A stretch of DNA of 64,000 bases from Paenibacillus sp. KS-LC4. GTDB taxonomy: Bacteria > Bacillota > Bacilli > Paenibacillales > Paenibacillaceae. The notes beneath the pieces are model-generated. The model did no database searches, was not told the origin of the DNA, and saw only the letters and a program-made list of their open reading frames with translations. Location: the NCBI RefSeq assembly GCF_036894955.1, contig NZ_CP145905.1, forward strand, positions 3,676,501-3,740,500. Direction: 5' to 3'. Shown here in pieces: positions 17,562 to 27,299 of the stretch. The position numbers were made by a program, and so were the translations under genes. The first letter of the stretch is position 1. Each line of letters starts with the position of its first letter.

Positions 17562-18222
17562 CGCCGCCACCTCCTCCCGATGCTGCCGCTGCTCCCGGTT
17601 TGACTGCTGGGGCAAGAGGCTGGGACGGACCTTTGACAATAGGCGGCTTTTGCCTGCTCCGGCACCAGCGATCAGCCACAATCGCCGCAGTGGTAGCTAT
17701 ACACGTAGCGGCGAGCGTCGTTCCGACGATTTCCGCAGGATTCGCCGAGCCGTAATTCATGCGAATGGCAATTAATGTAGTCGGAATCAGCGTAATGCTG
17801 GATGTATTTAACGCGAGCAGCGTGCACATGGCTGGAGTGGCGACAGCCGGATCAGGGTTCAGCTTTTGCAGCTCCTGCATCGCCTTAATGCCCATAGGCG
17901 TTGCCGCGTTGCCTAATCCGAAAAGGTTGGCGCTCAGGTTGCTCATAATATAACCGAGTGCCGGGTGGTTTTTGGGCACATCCGGAAATAACAAACGAAC
18001 GATGGGGCCGAGCAGCTTTGCCATTTTTTTCAACAGGCCTGCATCCTCCGCTATTCGCATCATTCCTAGCCAGAACACCATAATGCTGATCAGACCGAAG
18101 CTGATCGTCACGCCAGCCTGCGCTCCTGTGAACGCTGCCCCCGCTACTGCATCAATTTTGCCATTGAAAGCACCAACGACGACGCTAATGACAATTAAAA
18201 ACAGCCAAATAAAATTAACCAT
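17554..18222 (-). CDS. spmA: spore maturation protein A
   Basis: A 222-residue polytopic membrane protein with a nucleoside-recognition (Gate) domain: WLGMMRIAEDAG, NLFGLGNAATPMG and LNTSSITLIPTT. The C-terminus carries an extra proline-, lysine- and glycine-rich tail of about 25 residues (from about 195) that overlaps the spmB start. It acts with SpmB and DacB in spore-core dehydration and cortex remodelling; the dacB-spmA-spmB order is the same as in Bacillus subtilis. Confidence 0.93.
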   Translation of the reverse strand: MVNFIWLFLIVISVVVGAFNGKIDAVAGAAFTGAQAGVTISFGLISIMVFWLGMMRIAEDAGLLKKMAKLLGPIVRLLFPDVPKNHPALGYIMSNLSANLFGLGNAATPMGIKAMQELQKLNPDPAVATPAMCTLLALNTSSITLIPTTLIAIRMNYGSANPAEIVGTTLAATCIATTAAIVADRWCRSRQKPPIVKGPSQPLAPAVKPGAAAASGGGGGVA

Positions 18223-18323
18223 GCTTCCCGCCTCCCCAAGCAGTCAAGCGTAAACGGCGGCTTTGTGCATATTCAAGCAGCAGCCGTTTCAGATTCAATT
18301 AAGTTTGGTATAGCAAGCTTATA

Positions 18324-19502
18324 TCATCTAAATAACGCCCGAATGGCTACGCCAGCCGCTGCCAAATAACTTTCTTTCCTAACCCCATCGTTGAAAAATA
18401 CATCCGCTTCTGCCTTTTTGCGCTCAGGAAGCGTAAGTCTGCTGCTTCCCGTATCATAAATGGGCACAGCTCCTATTTTCGCCTCATTCATATACCACTC
18501 CAGCGTTCCTCTTTCGCCTAATGCATAACGCGTCGTTGCTTTATTTACCACGACAAGTCGTGAAGTCAGCTGGCCTTTTTCCTCCTCCGTTAGAGGGTAA
18601 CTGAAGCTTTGCCCTACAGCGTAAGGATAGCCGGCAAGCGCTTGTCCTTTGCCCGCTAATTGAGCTAATGGATAATGCTTGAAGCCCCAATCAAGCATTT
18701 GGCGGTGATCCGCCCAATCATCTCCATCGCTCAGCGTGACAGCTGCCAGCTGCTGGCCGCCTCGGGTAGCGGAGCTGACAAGGCAACGCAGCGCCTGCTT
18801 CGTGTAGCCAGTTTTAACGCCATCTGCGCCCTCATACATTTGGAGCATTTTATTTTTGTTCACCCATTTATATTGCCACTGCTCATGCGGATTTGGCACC
18901 TGCTTGACGGGTGTGCTGACAATTTCGGCAAATACAGGATTGCGGAGCGCATATGCAGTCAGCTTAGCAAGATCGTTGGCTGAGGAATAATGCCCCTTCT
19001 CATCAAGGCCATGCGGGTTTTTAAATTGGGAGTTCGTCATTCCCAGAAAAGCAGCCTTTTCATTCATCAGCACAACGAACCCTTCCTCTGAACCGCCGAC
19101 ATGCTCGGCAATTGCGGTTGCTGCATCATTTCCCGAGCGCAGCATGAGGCCATAGAGCATGTCCTGCAATTTCATTTCCTCATTAAGCTGCAAATAAATC
19201 GAGGAGCCTTCCTTGCCTACCGCACGCTTGCCCGTCTTGACGGTGCCTGACAGGTTGCCATGCTCTATCGCTACAATAGCCGTCATAATTTTGGTTAGGC
19301 TGGCTATAAGCATCGGCTTGTCTCCGTCCTCGCTGTAGAGCAATCTGCCCGAGGTGACATCAATCAGCGCCGATGCTGATGCATGTGTGCTTAGCGGTTC
19401 TGGTTCAGCCGCGTAGCCTGACGCTGGCAGGCTTGTCCCTAACAAACAGAACGCCAAACCAAACAAGAGCGATATACGAGCTATTTTTACATTGCTAATC
19501 AT
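18324..19502 (-). CDS. dacB: sporulation D-alanyl-D-alanine carboxypeptidase DacB
   Basis: A 392-residue penicillin-binding protein of the S11 family with a signal peptide (about 1-31), SxxK in ASLTKIM, SxN in MLRSGND and KTG in GVKTGYTKQ, then a C-terminal beta domain. It trims D-alanine from spore cortex peptidoglycan. Placement in front of spmA-spmB identifies it as the sporulation paralogue rather than DacA or DacF. Expression from a SigE promoter is expected, but I did not find a convincing -35/-10 pair. Confidence 0.9.
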   Translation of the reverse strand: MISNVKIARISLLFGLAFCLLGTSLPASGYAAEPEPLSTHASASALIDVTSGRLLYSEDGDKPMLIASLTKIMTAIVAIEHGNLSGTVKTGKRAVGKEGSSIYLQLNEEMKLQDMLYGLMLRSGNDAATAIAEHVGGSEEGFVVLMNEKAAFLGMTNSQFKNPHGLDEKGHYSSANDLAKLTAYALRNPVFAEIVSTPVKQVPNPHEQWQYKWVNKNKMLQMYEGADGVKTGYTKQALRCLVSSATRGGQQLAAVTLSDGDDWADHRQMLDWGFKHYPLAQLAGKGQALAGYPYAVGQSFSYPLTEEEKGQLTSRLVVVNKATTRYALGERGTLEWYMNEAKIGAVPIYDTGSSRLTLPERKKAEADVFFNDGVRKESYLAAAGVAIRALFR

Positions 19503-19723
19503 TGTTCGCGGCCCCTTTCCTAATTTGTAAATTTACCAAACAAGGGAGTACACTTTCCTTACCCACAAACTTTTGAACACCTTGTACACTATATGCTTGT
19601 CTCGTAAAAATAAGACTGTAAAGTGTAGCTGACCTATGCCCTTCTCAGCAAAGCCACATCCCTCTCGTGTAAAAAAGAACGGTATTTTATTGACTCGGCT
19701 CATCGAATGTTATCCTTTAAACG

Positions 19724-19744
19724 AAAAACTGCCCTTGCGGGCAG
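19724..19744 (-). terminator. intrinsic terminator of ytfJ
   Basis: CTGCCC, loop GCAA, GGGCAG (19729-19744) runs into TTTTT on the minus strand. The remaining ~220 bases up to dacB must hold its promoter, which I could not place. Confidence 0.85.
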
Positions 19745-19752
19745 CCTTGGCC

Positions 19753-20241
19753 TTAAATAATGGTTGTGTCTGTTGTGCTCATGTACCCTGAATTCATATT
19801 CGTGCCTGCTAATTGGCTCGTGCCACCAGACGAGCTGCGAATCATGGATTGCACCTTATCGAATACATAGGGTGTCGAATCAATAATTCGCTCCAGCAGA
19901 TGCGTGTTATTATCGAGCGGCACGATTTTGACGCCTTGGGTGCCAACAACGAGAAAGGCAATTGGCGTGATCGATACGCCTCCCCCGCTTCCTCCGCCGA
20001 ATGGCGCAGCTATTGTCGCCTTGTGGCTGTCATCGGAGCTGCTCGACGAAGCGGAACTGTCACCGCTGAACCGCATGTCACTGCCCCCGGCGACAAAGCC
20101 GAAGCCTACTTTGCTGATCGGCATAATGATGCTGCCATCCGGTGTCTGTACAGGGTCGCCAACAATGGTGTTGACGTCGACCATTTCTTTAATATTTTCC
20201 ATTGCTGTTTGCATAAGGCCTTGTATTGGATGCTCGTGCAC
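19753..20241 (-). CDS. ytfJ: GerW-family sporulation protein YtfJ
   Basis: A 162-residue protein with the N-terminal HPIQGLMQTAMENIKEMVDV, ISKVGFGFVAGG, and FGGGSGGGVSITPIAFLVV, typical of the family. Between them is a serine/aspartate-rich stretch (SSASSSSSDDSH). Family members are made during sporulation and influence germination, but the molecular function is unknown. It follows ytfI in the same direction. Confidence 0.92.
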   Translation of the reverse strand: MHEHPIQGLMQTAMENIKEMVDVNTIVGDPVQTPDGSIIMPISKVGFGFVAGGSDMRFSGDSSASSSSSDDSHKATIAAPFGGGSGGGVSITPIAFLVVGTQGVKIVPLDNNTHLLERIIDSTPYVFDKVQSMIRSSSGGTSQLAGTNMNSGYMSTTDTTII

Positions 20242-20356
20242 GACATCTCCTCCTAATTGTACAAATCAATTTAATGCAGGCTACGCTAATAATGTTTCCC
20301 GCAGCCCCGCATTGTATGTACGGAGGTGAAACGGCATATACAGCTATACTTATCCC

Positions 20357-21043
20357 TTATTTGAACAATATTTGGTGCCACATTTGGAGGCCATGCGAGC
20401 CTTTTTTGAGTCTGAATAGCAAGCTAAGGCCAGATTTTACCGCATGGAACATACTAAGCTTGGCCGTACATTGCCATTCCGTCTGAAAATAAGTCCCTTG
20501 GTACACCGGCTGCACTTGAAGCACCGGATCGGCTTTAAGCAAAACGAACTGTGATATGACACCCAGCATCGTCGTTTTAATCGACCATACAGCCCCAGTC
20601 GTCATGGCTGTCCACATCGCGTCCCCAACGCCTACCGTTGTCGACCATTTCCATTCGGTCAATTGCACCTTTTTCAGCAGCTGCCTGACCCAGCCTCGCA
20701 AATTTTCGGTTACCTCCAGCGCATGCTTCATTTTCTCAATAAATCGCTGTACATTTTCGGCGTCAATTTTCCCCTGCTGCTCCTTGGAATGCTCCACGCC
20801 TGCCTGCTTGGTGCTAATTTGCTCATGCAGCCGGATTGTAGCTCCCTGCAATTTCAATTGCGGGATCTTCACCTTATAATGCAGCAGTCCATAGAGCCCT
20901 ACAATTCGCACATCAATATGGTCAAGCTCGCCCTTCCTTCTAAGCTTTCCATATACACGCACCGGCGAAGCAAGGGCAAGCAGCAATAAGAACAAAAAAA
21001 AGAGACCTGCCGCCGTCATCAAGCCGTAAAGGTTTCCGGGCAT
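20357..21043 (-). CDS. ytfI: DUF2953 membrane protein (YtfI-like)
   Basis: A 228-residue protein with an N-terminal transmembrane helix (about 8-27), a basic connector and a domain containing GVGDAMWTAMTTGAVWSI, the conserved core of DUF2953. It pairs with ytfJ as in Bacillus subtilis and is probably a sporulation protein of unknown function. It starts 77 bases after scpB in the same direction. Confidence 0.82.
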   Translation of the reverse strand: MPGNLYGLMTAAGLFFLFLLLLALASPVRVYGKLRRKGELDHIDVRIVGLYGLLHYKVKIPQLKLQGATIRLHEQISTKQAGVEHSKEQQGKIDAENVQRFIEKMKHALEVTENLRGWVRQLLKKVQLTEWKWSTTVGVGDAMWTAMTTGAVWSIKTTMLGVISQFVLLKADPVLQVQPVYQGTYFQTEWQCTAKLSMFHAVKSGLSLLFRLKKGSHGLQMWHQILFK

Positions 21044-21120
21044 CGTGCTTCCTCCGTTTTCCTATTATGGGTTGAATATAGTATGACCCGGCGGTCAAAT
21101 CTCATTCTCTGCAAGCCTGA

Positions 21121-21738
21121 TTAATTCGGCGGAATCTCGTCAATCGTCATTTGCCGTTCGCCGATGCGTTCAAACAGCATTTGTGTCTGCTCTTCAAGGG
21201 CGTCCTCCACATCGACATGCTTCGGCTCTGGCAAAGCTTTAATACTTGGCAGTCCAAAATAATCCAGAAACGCTTTGGTCGTGCCATACAAAATAGGACG
21301 ACCAATCGCTTCCGCGCGTCCAACCTCTTCAATTAAATCTTTGGAGACGAGCGACTGAATCGCTCTATCGGTTTTGACACCGCGAATTTCCTCAATATCA
21401 ATACGGGTAATGGGCTGGCGGTAAGCCACGATAGATAATGTCTCCAGCGCTGCTTGCGACAGCTGCGAACGTGTAGGCGTGTAGGCCATTCGCTCAAAAT
21501 AAGCGGCATGATCAGGATGAGTCGTCAGCCGATAAGCACCGGCAACCTCCGTCACCTGAACGCCTCGCTCCTCCCTGGCCAAATCCCGATGCAGCTCATA
21601 TACCAAATCGGCAGCAAGCTCGGCATCAAACTGCATAATATCGGCAATTTGCCGCTTGGTCAGCCCTTCATCGCCTGCCATGAACAGCAGGCCCTCAATA
21701 ATCGACTTCAATTTCTGATAATCCACTGTCCTCCGCAT
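21121..21738 (-). CDS. scpB: chromosome segregation and condensation protein ScpB
   Basis: A 205-residue kleisin-associated protein with two winged-helix domains: AGDEGLTKRQIADI near the N-terminus and YRQPITRIDIEEIRGVKTD in the middle. It binds ScpA and the SMC ATPase heads to form the bacterial condensin complex on DNA. Its start lies 44 bases inside the end of scpA. A downstream in-frame GTG is an alternative start. Confidence 0.94.
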   Translation of the reverse strand: MRRTVDYQKLKSIIEGLLFMAGDEGLTKRQIADIMQFDAELAADLVYELHRDLAREERGVQVTEVAGAYRLTTHPDHAAYFERMAYTPTRSQLSQAALETLSIVAYRQPITRIDIEEIRGVKTDRAIQSLVSKDLIEEVGRAEAIGRPILYGTTKAFLDYFGLPSIKALPEPKHVDVEDALEEQTQMLFERIGERQMTIDEIPPN

Positions 21739-22474
21739 CCCCTCTCCAATGAATTACAATATCATCAAACAGCTGATGCTGAAAACAACGAATATGCTTC
21801 ATCTTCATCAACTCCAAAATTGCCAAAAACGTAACGACGATTTCATGCCTGTCCATATTTTCACGAATCAGCTTTGAAAACTGCACCGTCTCAAACTGCC
21901 GCAGCACCTCTACAATGTCGCGAATCCGATCCTTTACGGATATTTCATCCCGCTGCACGGTCGCTACAAATTGGCGCCTTGCCGCCTTTTTGAGCGCACG
22001 CTGAAAAGCCGCCACCAGATCAGACACATGCAGCCCCTCAAGCGGGTTAATGTCCTGCTCCTGCAAGAAGGGGGTCATGTCCTCCGGCTCACGCGAAAAA
22101 ACGAGGCTCCGCTGCATTTCCTTCTCCCGCAGCTGCTCGGCAATTTGCTTGAATTTGCGATATTCAACGAGCTTCTGAATGAGCTCATCGCGCGGGTCAA
22201 GGCCATCATCTGGCCAGTCCTCATATTCCTCCTCAAACACGGGCGGCTTCGGCAGCAGCTGCCTGCTCTTAATGGCTAGCAGCGTAGCCGCCATCACGAG
22301 AAACTCACTGGTCACCTCAAGCTCCATCTCCGTCATTGCATTCAAATAGTCCATATACTGATCTGTAATCTCGTTGATTGATACCTCATGAATATCAATT
22401 TCTGCTTTATCAATCAAATGCAGCAGCAAATCCAGAGGTCCTTCGAAAGATTCCAGCTTGTAAAGCACTGACAC
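21695..22474 (-). CDS. scpA: chromosome segregation and condensation protein ScpA
   Basis: A kleisin with the N-terminal signature FEGPLDLLLHLIDKAEIDI and a C-terminal winged helix. It bridges SMC and ScpB. I place the start at GTG 22474 because GGAGG lies 8 bases upstream; the ATG at 22480 is only two bases from that site. Open frame extends to 22555 without homology. scpA and scpB overlap by 44 bases, implying coupled translation. Confidence 0.92.
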   Translation of the reverse strand: MSVLYKLESFEGPLDLLLHLIDKAEIDIHEVSINEITDQYMDYLNAMTEMELEVTSEFLVMAATLLAIKSRQLLPKPPVFEEEYEDWPDDGLDPRDELIQKLVEYRKFKQIAEQLREKEMQRSLVFSREPEDMTPFLQEQDINPLEGLHVSDLVAAFQRALKKAARRQFVATVQRDEISVKDRIRDIVEVLRQFETVQFSKLIRENMDRHEIVVTFLAILELMKMKHIRCFQHQLFDDIVIHWRGDAEDSGLSEIEVDY

Positions 22475-22569
22475 TGCCATTTCCTCCCGACTAATCTTCC
22501 GATAAAATCGCCGCGCTACTCGCAAGCGTAAACAACAGCTGCCAAAGAGCAGCATCTATCCTTTACGCT

Positions 22570-22598
22570 AAAAATAGAAGAGCCTCTTGTCAGAGGCC
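22570..22598 (-). terminator. intrinsic terminator of the rib operon
   Basis: GCCTCT (22597-22592 on the minus strand), loop GACA and AGAGGC are followed by TCTTCTATTTTT. It ends the riboflavin operon after ribH. Confidence 0.85.
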
Positions 22599-22624
22599 CT
22601 TCGCACGAGCTGCAAGCCTTAAGC

Positions 22625-23095
22625 TTAATTATGCAGCAATTTTGTCAAATTAGCCATCTCTATTGCACTGGCAGCAGCTTCGTACCCTTTATTTCCAGCT
22701 TTTGTTCCTGCGCGCTCAATCGCTTGCTCAATGGAATCAACCGTCAATACGCCAAAAATCGTCGGTACGCCCGTCTTCAAGCCAACAGCCGCCACTCCTT
22801 TGGCCGCCTCGTTGCACACGTAGTCAAAATGCGGTGTTGATCCCCGAATAACGGCACCCAGCGTAATAACCGCATCGTATTTGCCGCTCTCTGCCATCTT
22901 TTGCGCGATAAGTGGAATTTCAAAAGCTCCCGGTACCCAAGCCACCTCAACCTCGTTATCCAATGCGCCGTGGCGTTTAAACGCATCAAGCGCTCCGCTA
23001 AGCAGCTTGCTCGCAATAAATTCATTAAACCTTCCAACAACGATTCCGTAACGCAAGCCTTCTGATACTAAATGTCCCTCGTATACATGTGGCAT
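22625..23095 (-). CDS. ribH: 6,7-dimethyl-8-ribityllumazine synthase
   Basis: A 156-residue lumazine synthase with [35 protein letters not shown] and the C-terminal [13 protein letters not shown]. It condenses 5-amino-6-ribitylamino-uracil with 3,4-dihydroxy-2-butanone 4-phosphate, forming icosahedral capsids in the cytosol. Last gene of ribD-ribE-ribAB-ribH. Confidence 0.96.
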   Translation of the reverse strand: MPHVYEGHLVSEGLRYGIVVGRFNEFIASKLLSGALDAFKRHGALDNEVEVAWVPGAFEIPLIAQKMAESGKYDAVITLGAVIRGSTPHFDYVCNEAAKGVAAVGLKTGVPTIFGVLTVDSIEQAIERAGTKAGNKGYEAAASAIEMANLTKLLHN

Positions 23096-23136
23096 AATTA
23101 AATTCCTCCCAATTCATTTTTATAATGAGTGTACGA

Positions 23137-24387
23137 TTATTGTTGTTCTTGATTTTGATCCGTAAAATGAAACAGATGGCCGAGCTTCGCTTGCTTGGTC
23201 CGCAAATAACGGTCATTGTCCTTATTCGCTTCCATTTGAATCGGCACACGCTCAGTAACTTCCAGCCCATACCCTTCCAGCCCTTTAATTTTTCGCGGGT
23301 TGTTGGTGAGCAGGCGCATTTTGCGAATGCCGAGATCGCGCAAAATTTGTGCTCCAATGCCGTAGTCGCGCAAGTCCGGCGCAAACCCAAGCTGCAAATT
23401 AGCATCGACCGTATCGAGCCCCTGCTCCTGAAGCACATAAGCCTTGAGCTTGTTGATTAGGCCGATTCCGCGCCCTTCTTGGCGCATATAGAGCAGTACG
23501 CCATTGCCGGCCTCCTCAATCTGCATCAGCGCTGCCGCAAGCTGCGGTCCGCAATCACAGCGATGCGAATGGAATACATCACCCGTCAAGCATTCCGAGT
23601 GCACGCGCACTAGCAGCGGAATTTCTGGATCAATCTCGCCTTTTACAAAAGCGACATGCTCCTTGCCATCTACCTCATTCGTAAAACCAATCGCTTTAAA
23701 ATTACCGAAATCCGTTGGCATATTAACCTCGACGACACGCTCAACGAGCTTTTCCTTCGCATTACGGTATACAATCAGCTCTTGAATCGTAATAAGCTTG
23801 AGATCATGCTCATGCTTAAACTCAACCAAATCCGGCAATCTTGCCATTGTGCCATCTTCATTAATAACTTCGCAAATGACCGCTGCTGGCTCTGAACCGC
23901 ACATAAGAGCCAGATCAATCCCCGCCTCTGTATGGCCTGCCCGTCTGAGCACACCGCCATCCTTCGCAATTAGCGGAAAAATGTGACCCGGCTTGCGGAA
24001 ATCCGTTGCCTTCGTATTCGGGTCAATGAGCGACTTGACCGTCTCGGAGCGCTCATGCGCAGAGATGCCGGTCGTTGTCGAAATATGGTCAACGGAAACG
24101 GTAAATGCCGTGCCATGAAAATCTGTATTGCGCGCTACCATCGGCGGCAGCTCAAGCTGCTCCGCCCGCTCTGCGGTAATCGGAACGCACACTAGCCCGC
24201 GCGCCTTCGTAATCATAAAATTGATCACTTCAGGCGTCGCCATTGAGGCCAGCGCAATGAGGTCGCCTTCATTTTCACGATCTTCATCATCTACAACGAT
24301 AACGGGCTTGCCAAGCAGCAAATCCTCCAGTGCCTCCTCAATCGTATTAAACAATGATTTCTCCAAAGGCTGATCCTGCTGTCCCAT
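23137..24387 (-). CDS. ribBA: bifunctional DHBP synthase / GTP cyclohydrolase II
   Basis: A 416-residue fusion. The N-terminal half (about 1-210) is 3,4-dihydroxy-2-butanone-4-phosphate synthase ([22 protein letters not shown]). The C-terminal half (about 215-410) is GTP cyclohydrolase II with the zinc cysteines in [17 protein letters not shown] and RQEGRGIGL. It supplies both branches of riboflavin synthesis. Third gene of the operon. Confidence 0.96.
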   Translation of the reverse strand: MGQQDQPLEKSLFNTIEEALEDLLLGKPVIVVDDEDRENEGDLIALASMATPEVINFMITKARGLVCVPITAERAEQLELPPMVARNTDFHGTAFTVSVDHISTTTGISAHERSETVKSLIDPNTKATDFRKPGHIFPLIAKDGGVLRRAGHTEAGIDLALMCGSEPAAVICEVINEDGTMARLPDLVEFKHEHDLKLITIQELIVYRNAKEKLVERVVEVNMPTDFGNFKAIGFTNEVDGKEHVAFVKGEIDPEIPLLVRVHSECLTGDVFHSHRCDCGPQLAAALMQIEEAGNGVLLYMRQEGRGIGLINKLKAYVLQEQGLDTVDANLQLGFAPDLRDYGIGAQILRDLGIRKMRLLTNNPRKIKGLEGYGLEVTERVPIQMEANKDNDRYLRTKQAKLGHLFHFTDQNQEQQ

Positions 24388-24440
24388 AAAGCTTCCCTCC
24401 CTGATCGTTCACCACTTCAACTAAAAACATCTATTCTTAT

Positions 24441-25130
24441 TTACATAAATCCATTTTCACTTAAAAAAGCATAGCTCAGCTTCGCTCCGTCTGCCTTGCC
24501 AGCTTTACTGCCGGAAGTCGCGCAAGCCTCGCGAGCTGGCTTGAAATGCAGCAAATGCTCCACATATTTGCCGATGATATCGCATTCGATATTTACGGAA
24601 TCGCCTATGCGCTTATCCAGCAAAGCCGTTTCGCCAAGCGTATGCGGAATGACCGACACTGAGAAGCCAGCATCATTCGTGTCGACAACGGTTAGGCTGA
24701 TGCCGTCAATTGTGATGGAGCCTTTAGGAATGACATATTTCAGTGTTGCCGCATCGTTCAGCTTAATGCTGAATATAACGGCATTGGCGTCGGTTGCCCT
24801 TTTTGTGATCGTACCTGTGCCGTCAATATGTCCTTGCACCATATGGCCGCCAAAACGCCCTCCAGCCAGCATCGCACGCTCCAGGTTGACCTGTTCACCG
24901 GGCTTTAGCTGGTGAAGATTAGAGCGCCGATATGTCTCCGGCATCACATCCGCGTCAAAGGTGCTCCCTGTAAAGGAGATGACCGTCAGACACACGCCGT
25001 TTACGGCTATGCTGTCGCCCAGCGCCACACCCTCAAGCACGCGGGAGGCGGCAATTGTCAATACCATAGCCTCGCCCTGCTGGACCACTCGCTTCAGCTT
25101 GCCGACTTCTTCAATCAGACCCGTAAACAC
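24441..25130 (-). CDS. ribE: riboflavin synthase alpha chain
   Basis: A 229-residue trimeric-type enzyme with two lumazine-binding repeats: MFTGLIEEVGKL with NGVCLTV, and GHMVQGHIDGTG with IDGISLTV. It dismutates two molecules of 6,7-dimethyl-8-ribityllumazine to riboflavin. The C-terminal ~20 residues after the second domain are variable. It starts 15 bases after ribD. Confidence 0.95.
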   Translation of the reverse strand: MFTGLIEEVGKLKRVVQQGEAMVLTIAASRVLEGVALGDSIAVNGVCLTVISFTGSTFDADVMPETYRRSNLHQLKPGEQVNLERAMLAGGRFGGHMVQGHIDGTGTITKRATDANAVIFSIKLNDAATLKYVIPKGSITIDGISLTVVDTNDAGFSVSVIPHTLGETALLDKRIGDSVNIECDIIGKYVEHLLHFKPAREACATSGSKAGKADGAKLSYAFLSENGFM

Positions 25131-25145
25131 GGCTAACCCTCCTCT

Positions 25146-26252
25146 CTAAACAGGACGGTAGACCGGGTAGCCGCTTATGCAAATATCAGCTCCCGCTTGC
25201 TCGACCTGTGTGCGCTCAAGCTCAATAGCCTGCGCCATTTTTTCAAAGCCTTCAAAATCAAAGGTGCCGGGAGCCGCTGCTCCGCCAATGATTTTGGTTG
25301 CCATATAAATCATGATTTTGTCGATGAGTCCTGCTGTTAGCATGGCGCCATTGAGCTTGCCTCCGCCCTCCAGCAAAATTGACCCTATTTCCAGCTCGCC
25401 AAGCTTTCTCATCGCCTCCGCCAAATCAACCTGCTCTCCCGTGCCTGCCCGAATGAGCTCGACGCCAGCAGCCAGCAGCTCTTGCGCTTTGACGTCATCC
25501 GCCTGCTCAGTTGCAATAACAATCGTTCTTGCCGTCCGATCCGTAACTACGCGCGCGGTGAGCGGCAGCTTGAGACTGCTGTCGATGACAATCCGCACCG
25601 GATGCAGCGCTGGAACGTCCGCTCTTGTTGTGAGCTGCGGATCATCAGCTAGCACTGTGCCGATACCGACCATGATGCCCATATGCTGATGGCGCAGCGT
25701 ATGCACCTGCTCCCTTGCAGCACTGCCCGTTACCCATCTGCTGTCGCCGGTGCGGGAAGCGATTTTCCCATCGAGTGTACTCGCTGTCTTAAGGGTGACA
25801 AACGGCAGCTTCGTAGTAATATATTTATTAAACTTTTCATTCATTTGGTTGGAGCGTTCCCCTAGAAGCCCCACCTCAACCTCTATGCCGCATTCCTTCA
25901 GCCGTTCAAGACCCCGCCCGGCTACCTGCGGATTCGGATCTGTCGTGGCTACGACTACCCTTGCCACCTTGGCATCAATAAGGCGCTCGCAGCAAGGCGG
26001 CGTCTTGCCAAAATGACTGCAAGGCTCAAGCGTCACGTAGGCTGTAGCGCCCTCCGCCTCTTCGCCCGCCATTTGCAAGGCATGTACCTCAGCGTGCCCC
26101 GTTCCCCGCTTGAGATGCGTTCCAATGCCGATAATGCGGCCGTCTTTTACAACGACGCAGCCAACGATTGGATTAATATCCGTCTGTCCAGCCGCCTTCT
26201 CTGCCATATCCAGCGCTAAGCTCATATAATAGCTGTCATTCAAAATATCCAT
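25146..26252 (-). CDS. ribD: riboflavin biosynthesis deaminase/reductase RibD
   Basis: An N-terminal zinc deaminase (GHAEVHAL and PCSHFGKTPPCCE, about 1-145) and a C-terminal NADPH reductase (STLDGKIA, GSRWVTG-like GDSRWVTG, LLEGGGKLNGAM). It deaminates and then reduces the pyrimidine intermediate. The start is either ATG 26252 or TTG 26255; GGAGG is 12 or 9 bases upstream and lies inside the riboswitch terminator stem. First gene of the operon. Confidence 0.95.
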   Translation of the reverse strand: MDILNDSYYMSLALDMAEKAAGQTDINPIVGCVVVKDGRIIGIGTHLKRGTGHAEVHALQMAGEEAEGATAYVTLEPCSHFGKTPPCCERLIDAKVARVVVATTDPNPQVAGRGLERLKECGIEVEVGLLGERSNQMNEKFNKYITTKLPFVTLKTASTLDGKIASRTGDSRWVTGSAAREQVHTLRHQHMGIMVGIGTVLADDPQLTTRADVPALHPVRIVIDSSLKLPLTARVVTDRTARTIVIATEQADDVKAQELLAAGVELIRAGTGEQVDLAEAMRKLGELEIGSILLEGGGKLNGAMLTAGLIDKIMIYMATKIIGGAAAPGTFDFEGFEKMAQAIELERTQVEQAGADICISGYPVYRPV

Positions 26253-26258
26253 CAACGC

Positions 26259-26291
26259 AAAAAACCTCCATTAGCAACATAGCCAACGGAG
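26259..26291 (-). terminator. riboswitch-controlled terminator before ribD
   Basis: On the minus strand CTCCGTT pairs with AATGGAG, then GTTTTTTG follows. The 3' arm contains the ribD ribosome binding site, so folding could affect both termination and translation. Confidence 0.75.
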
Positions 26292-26408
26292 ATGAGAGTT
26301 TATCTTAGAGACCCGCTTTCAAGTACACAAATAATCGTTTTTAACAGACCTAATTACCCAGCGAAAAAAAAGCGCAGGCAAATAAGCATGAAATCACGCC
26401 TTGAAAGT

Positions 26409-26614
26409 GTCTCCTTCTCCCATCCAGACTGTACTGTCGGTCCCGGAATTGCACCAGGTCAGCCGCATACAACAGCTCATGCGCTCACACGCTCTGAAAT
26501 CATTGTATACGGGTCACGGACTGACAGGCAGCACATCTGTCGCTTCATCGTTCCAAGCGCTTAGACAGCCTCCTGATCACCGCCGGTTGGGAATTTCACC
26601 CGACCCCGAAGGAA
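26409..26614 (-). ncRNA. FMN riboswitch (RFN element)
   Basis: On the minus strand the aptamer opens with CCTTCGGGGTCGGGTGAAAT and CCAACCGGCGGT (26613-26580) and closes with GACCGACAGTACAGTC, TGGATGGGAGAAGGAG (to about 26411). These are the conserved RFN strands on both sides of the multibranch junction. It senses FMN and controls ribD-ribE-ribBA-ribH about 150 bases downstream through the terminator at 26259-26291. Confidence 0.96.
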
Positions 26615-26623
26615 AGCCACTGT

Positions 26624-26629
26624 ATTATA
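26624..26629 (-). promoter_or_regulatory. -10 box of the rib operon promoter (candidate)
   Basis: TATAAT on the minus strand lies about ten bases upstream of the RFN element. The -35 region is poorly matched at 17-18 bases spacing. Confidence 0.4.
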
Positions 26630-26754
26630 TTTTTTAAAAATGTTCACTTACTTTTAAAATGTAACTCTGAAGAAATGTTACCACCGCAAAATTGAAAAAG
26701 CAAGAGCTTTCGATTCTGCTTCTCAATTAGCAGCTGTTAGGGTGTATTTTTTAT

Positions 26755-26797
26755 AAAAAAACCGTTTATTTTTCCGACGAATCGAAAAAACAAACGG
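26755..26797 (-). terminator. intrinsic terminator of ppiB
   Basis: CCGTTT (26797-26792) pairs with AAACGG (26767-26762) at the base of a long AT-rich stem, followed by TTTTTT on the minus strand. Confidence 0.8.
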
Positions 26798-26811
26798 CCC
26801 TCCCGCAACGA

Positions 26812-27243
26812 TTAAACCGTTACGACTTCAACTTTTTCCATTTTTTCGCCTTGGCGGAACGTATCAACATGCTCCATGCCTTTAGCTACCTTGCCAAATA
26901 CCGTGTGTCCGCCATCCAAATGCGGCTGTGGCGCATAGCCGATATAGAACTGGCTTCCACCTGTGTTGCGTCCAGCATGTGCCATTGCAAGCGATCCGCG
27001 CTCATGCTTGTTCGGGTTGATTTCACAATTAATGGTGTAACCAGGACCGCCTGTACCATTTCCAGTAGGACAACCGCCTTGAGCAACGAAGCCCGGAATT
27101 ACGCGGTGGAAAGTCAAACCATTATAAAAACCATCGTTTGCAAGCTTCTCGAAGTTTGCAACTGTGTTAGGCGCATCTTGATCAAAAAGGTCAATAATAA
27201 CCTCTGCTCCGTTTGCCATTGTAATTTTCGCTTGTTTTGCCAT
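26812..27243 (-). CDS. ppiB: peptidyl-prolyl cis-trans isomerase (cyclophilin)
   Basis: A 143-residue cytosolic cyclophilin with [13 protein letters not shown], containing the catalytic arginine, [19 protein letters not shown] and the [10 protein letters not shown] region. It catalyses proline isomerisation during folding. Small for the family but complete. It lies 56 bases downstream of lysA in the same direction. Confidence 0.95.
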   Translation of the reverse strand: MAKQAKITMANGAEVIIDLFDQDAPNTVANFEKLANDGFYNGLTFHRVIPGFVAQGGCPTGNGTGGPGYTINCEINPNKHERGSLAMAHAGRNTGGSQFYIGYAPQPHLDGGHTVFGKVAKGMEHVDTFRQGEKMEKVEVVTV

Positions 27244-27299
27244 CTATTAAACATCTACCTTTCTATATCCGAATAAGACTACGTTACCAAATTTAACCC

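Noticed and set aside
19503..19723. A SigE promoter for dacB.
   Set aside because: A CATATAGT-like -10 is present on the minus strand near 19592, but no -35 match at proper spacing was found.
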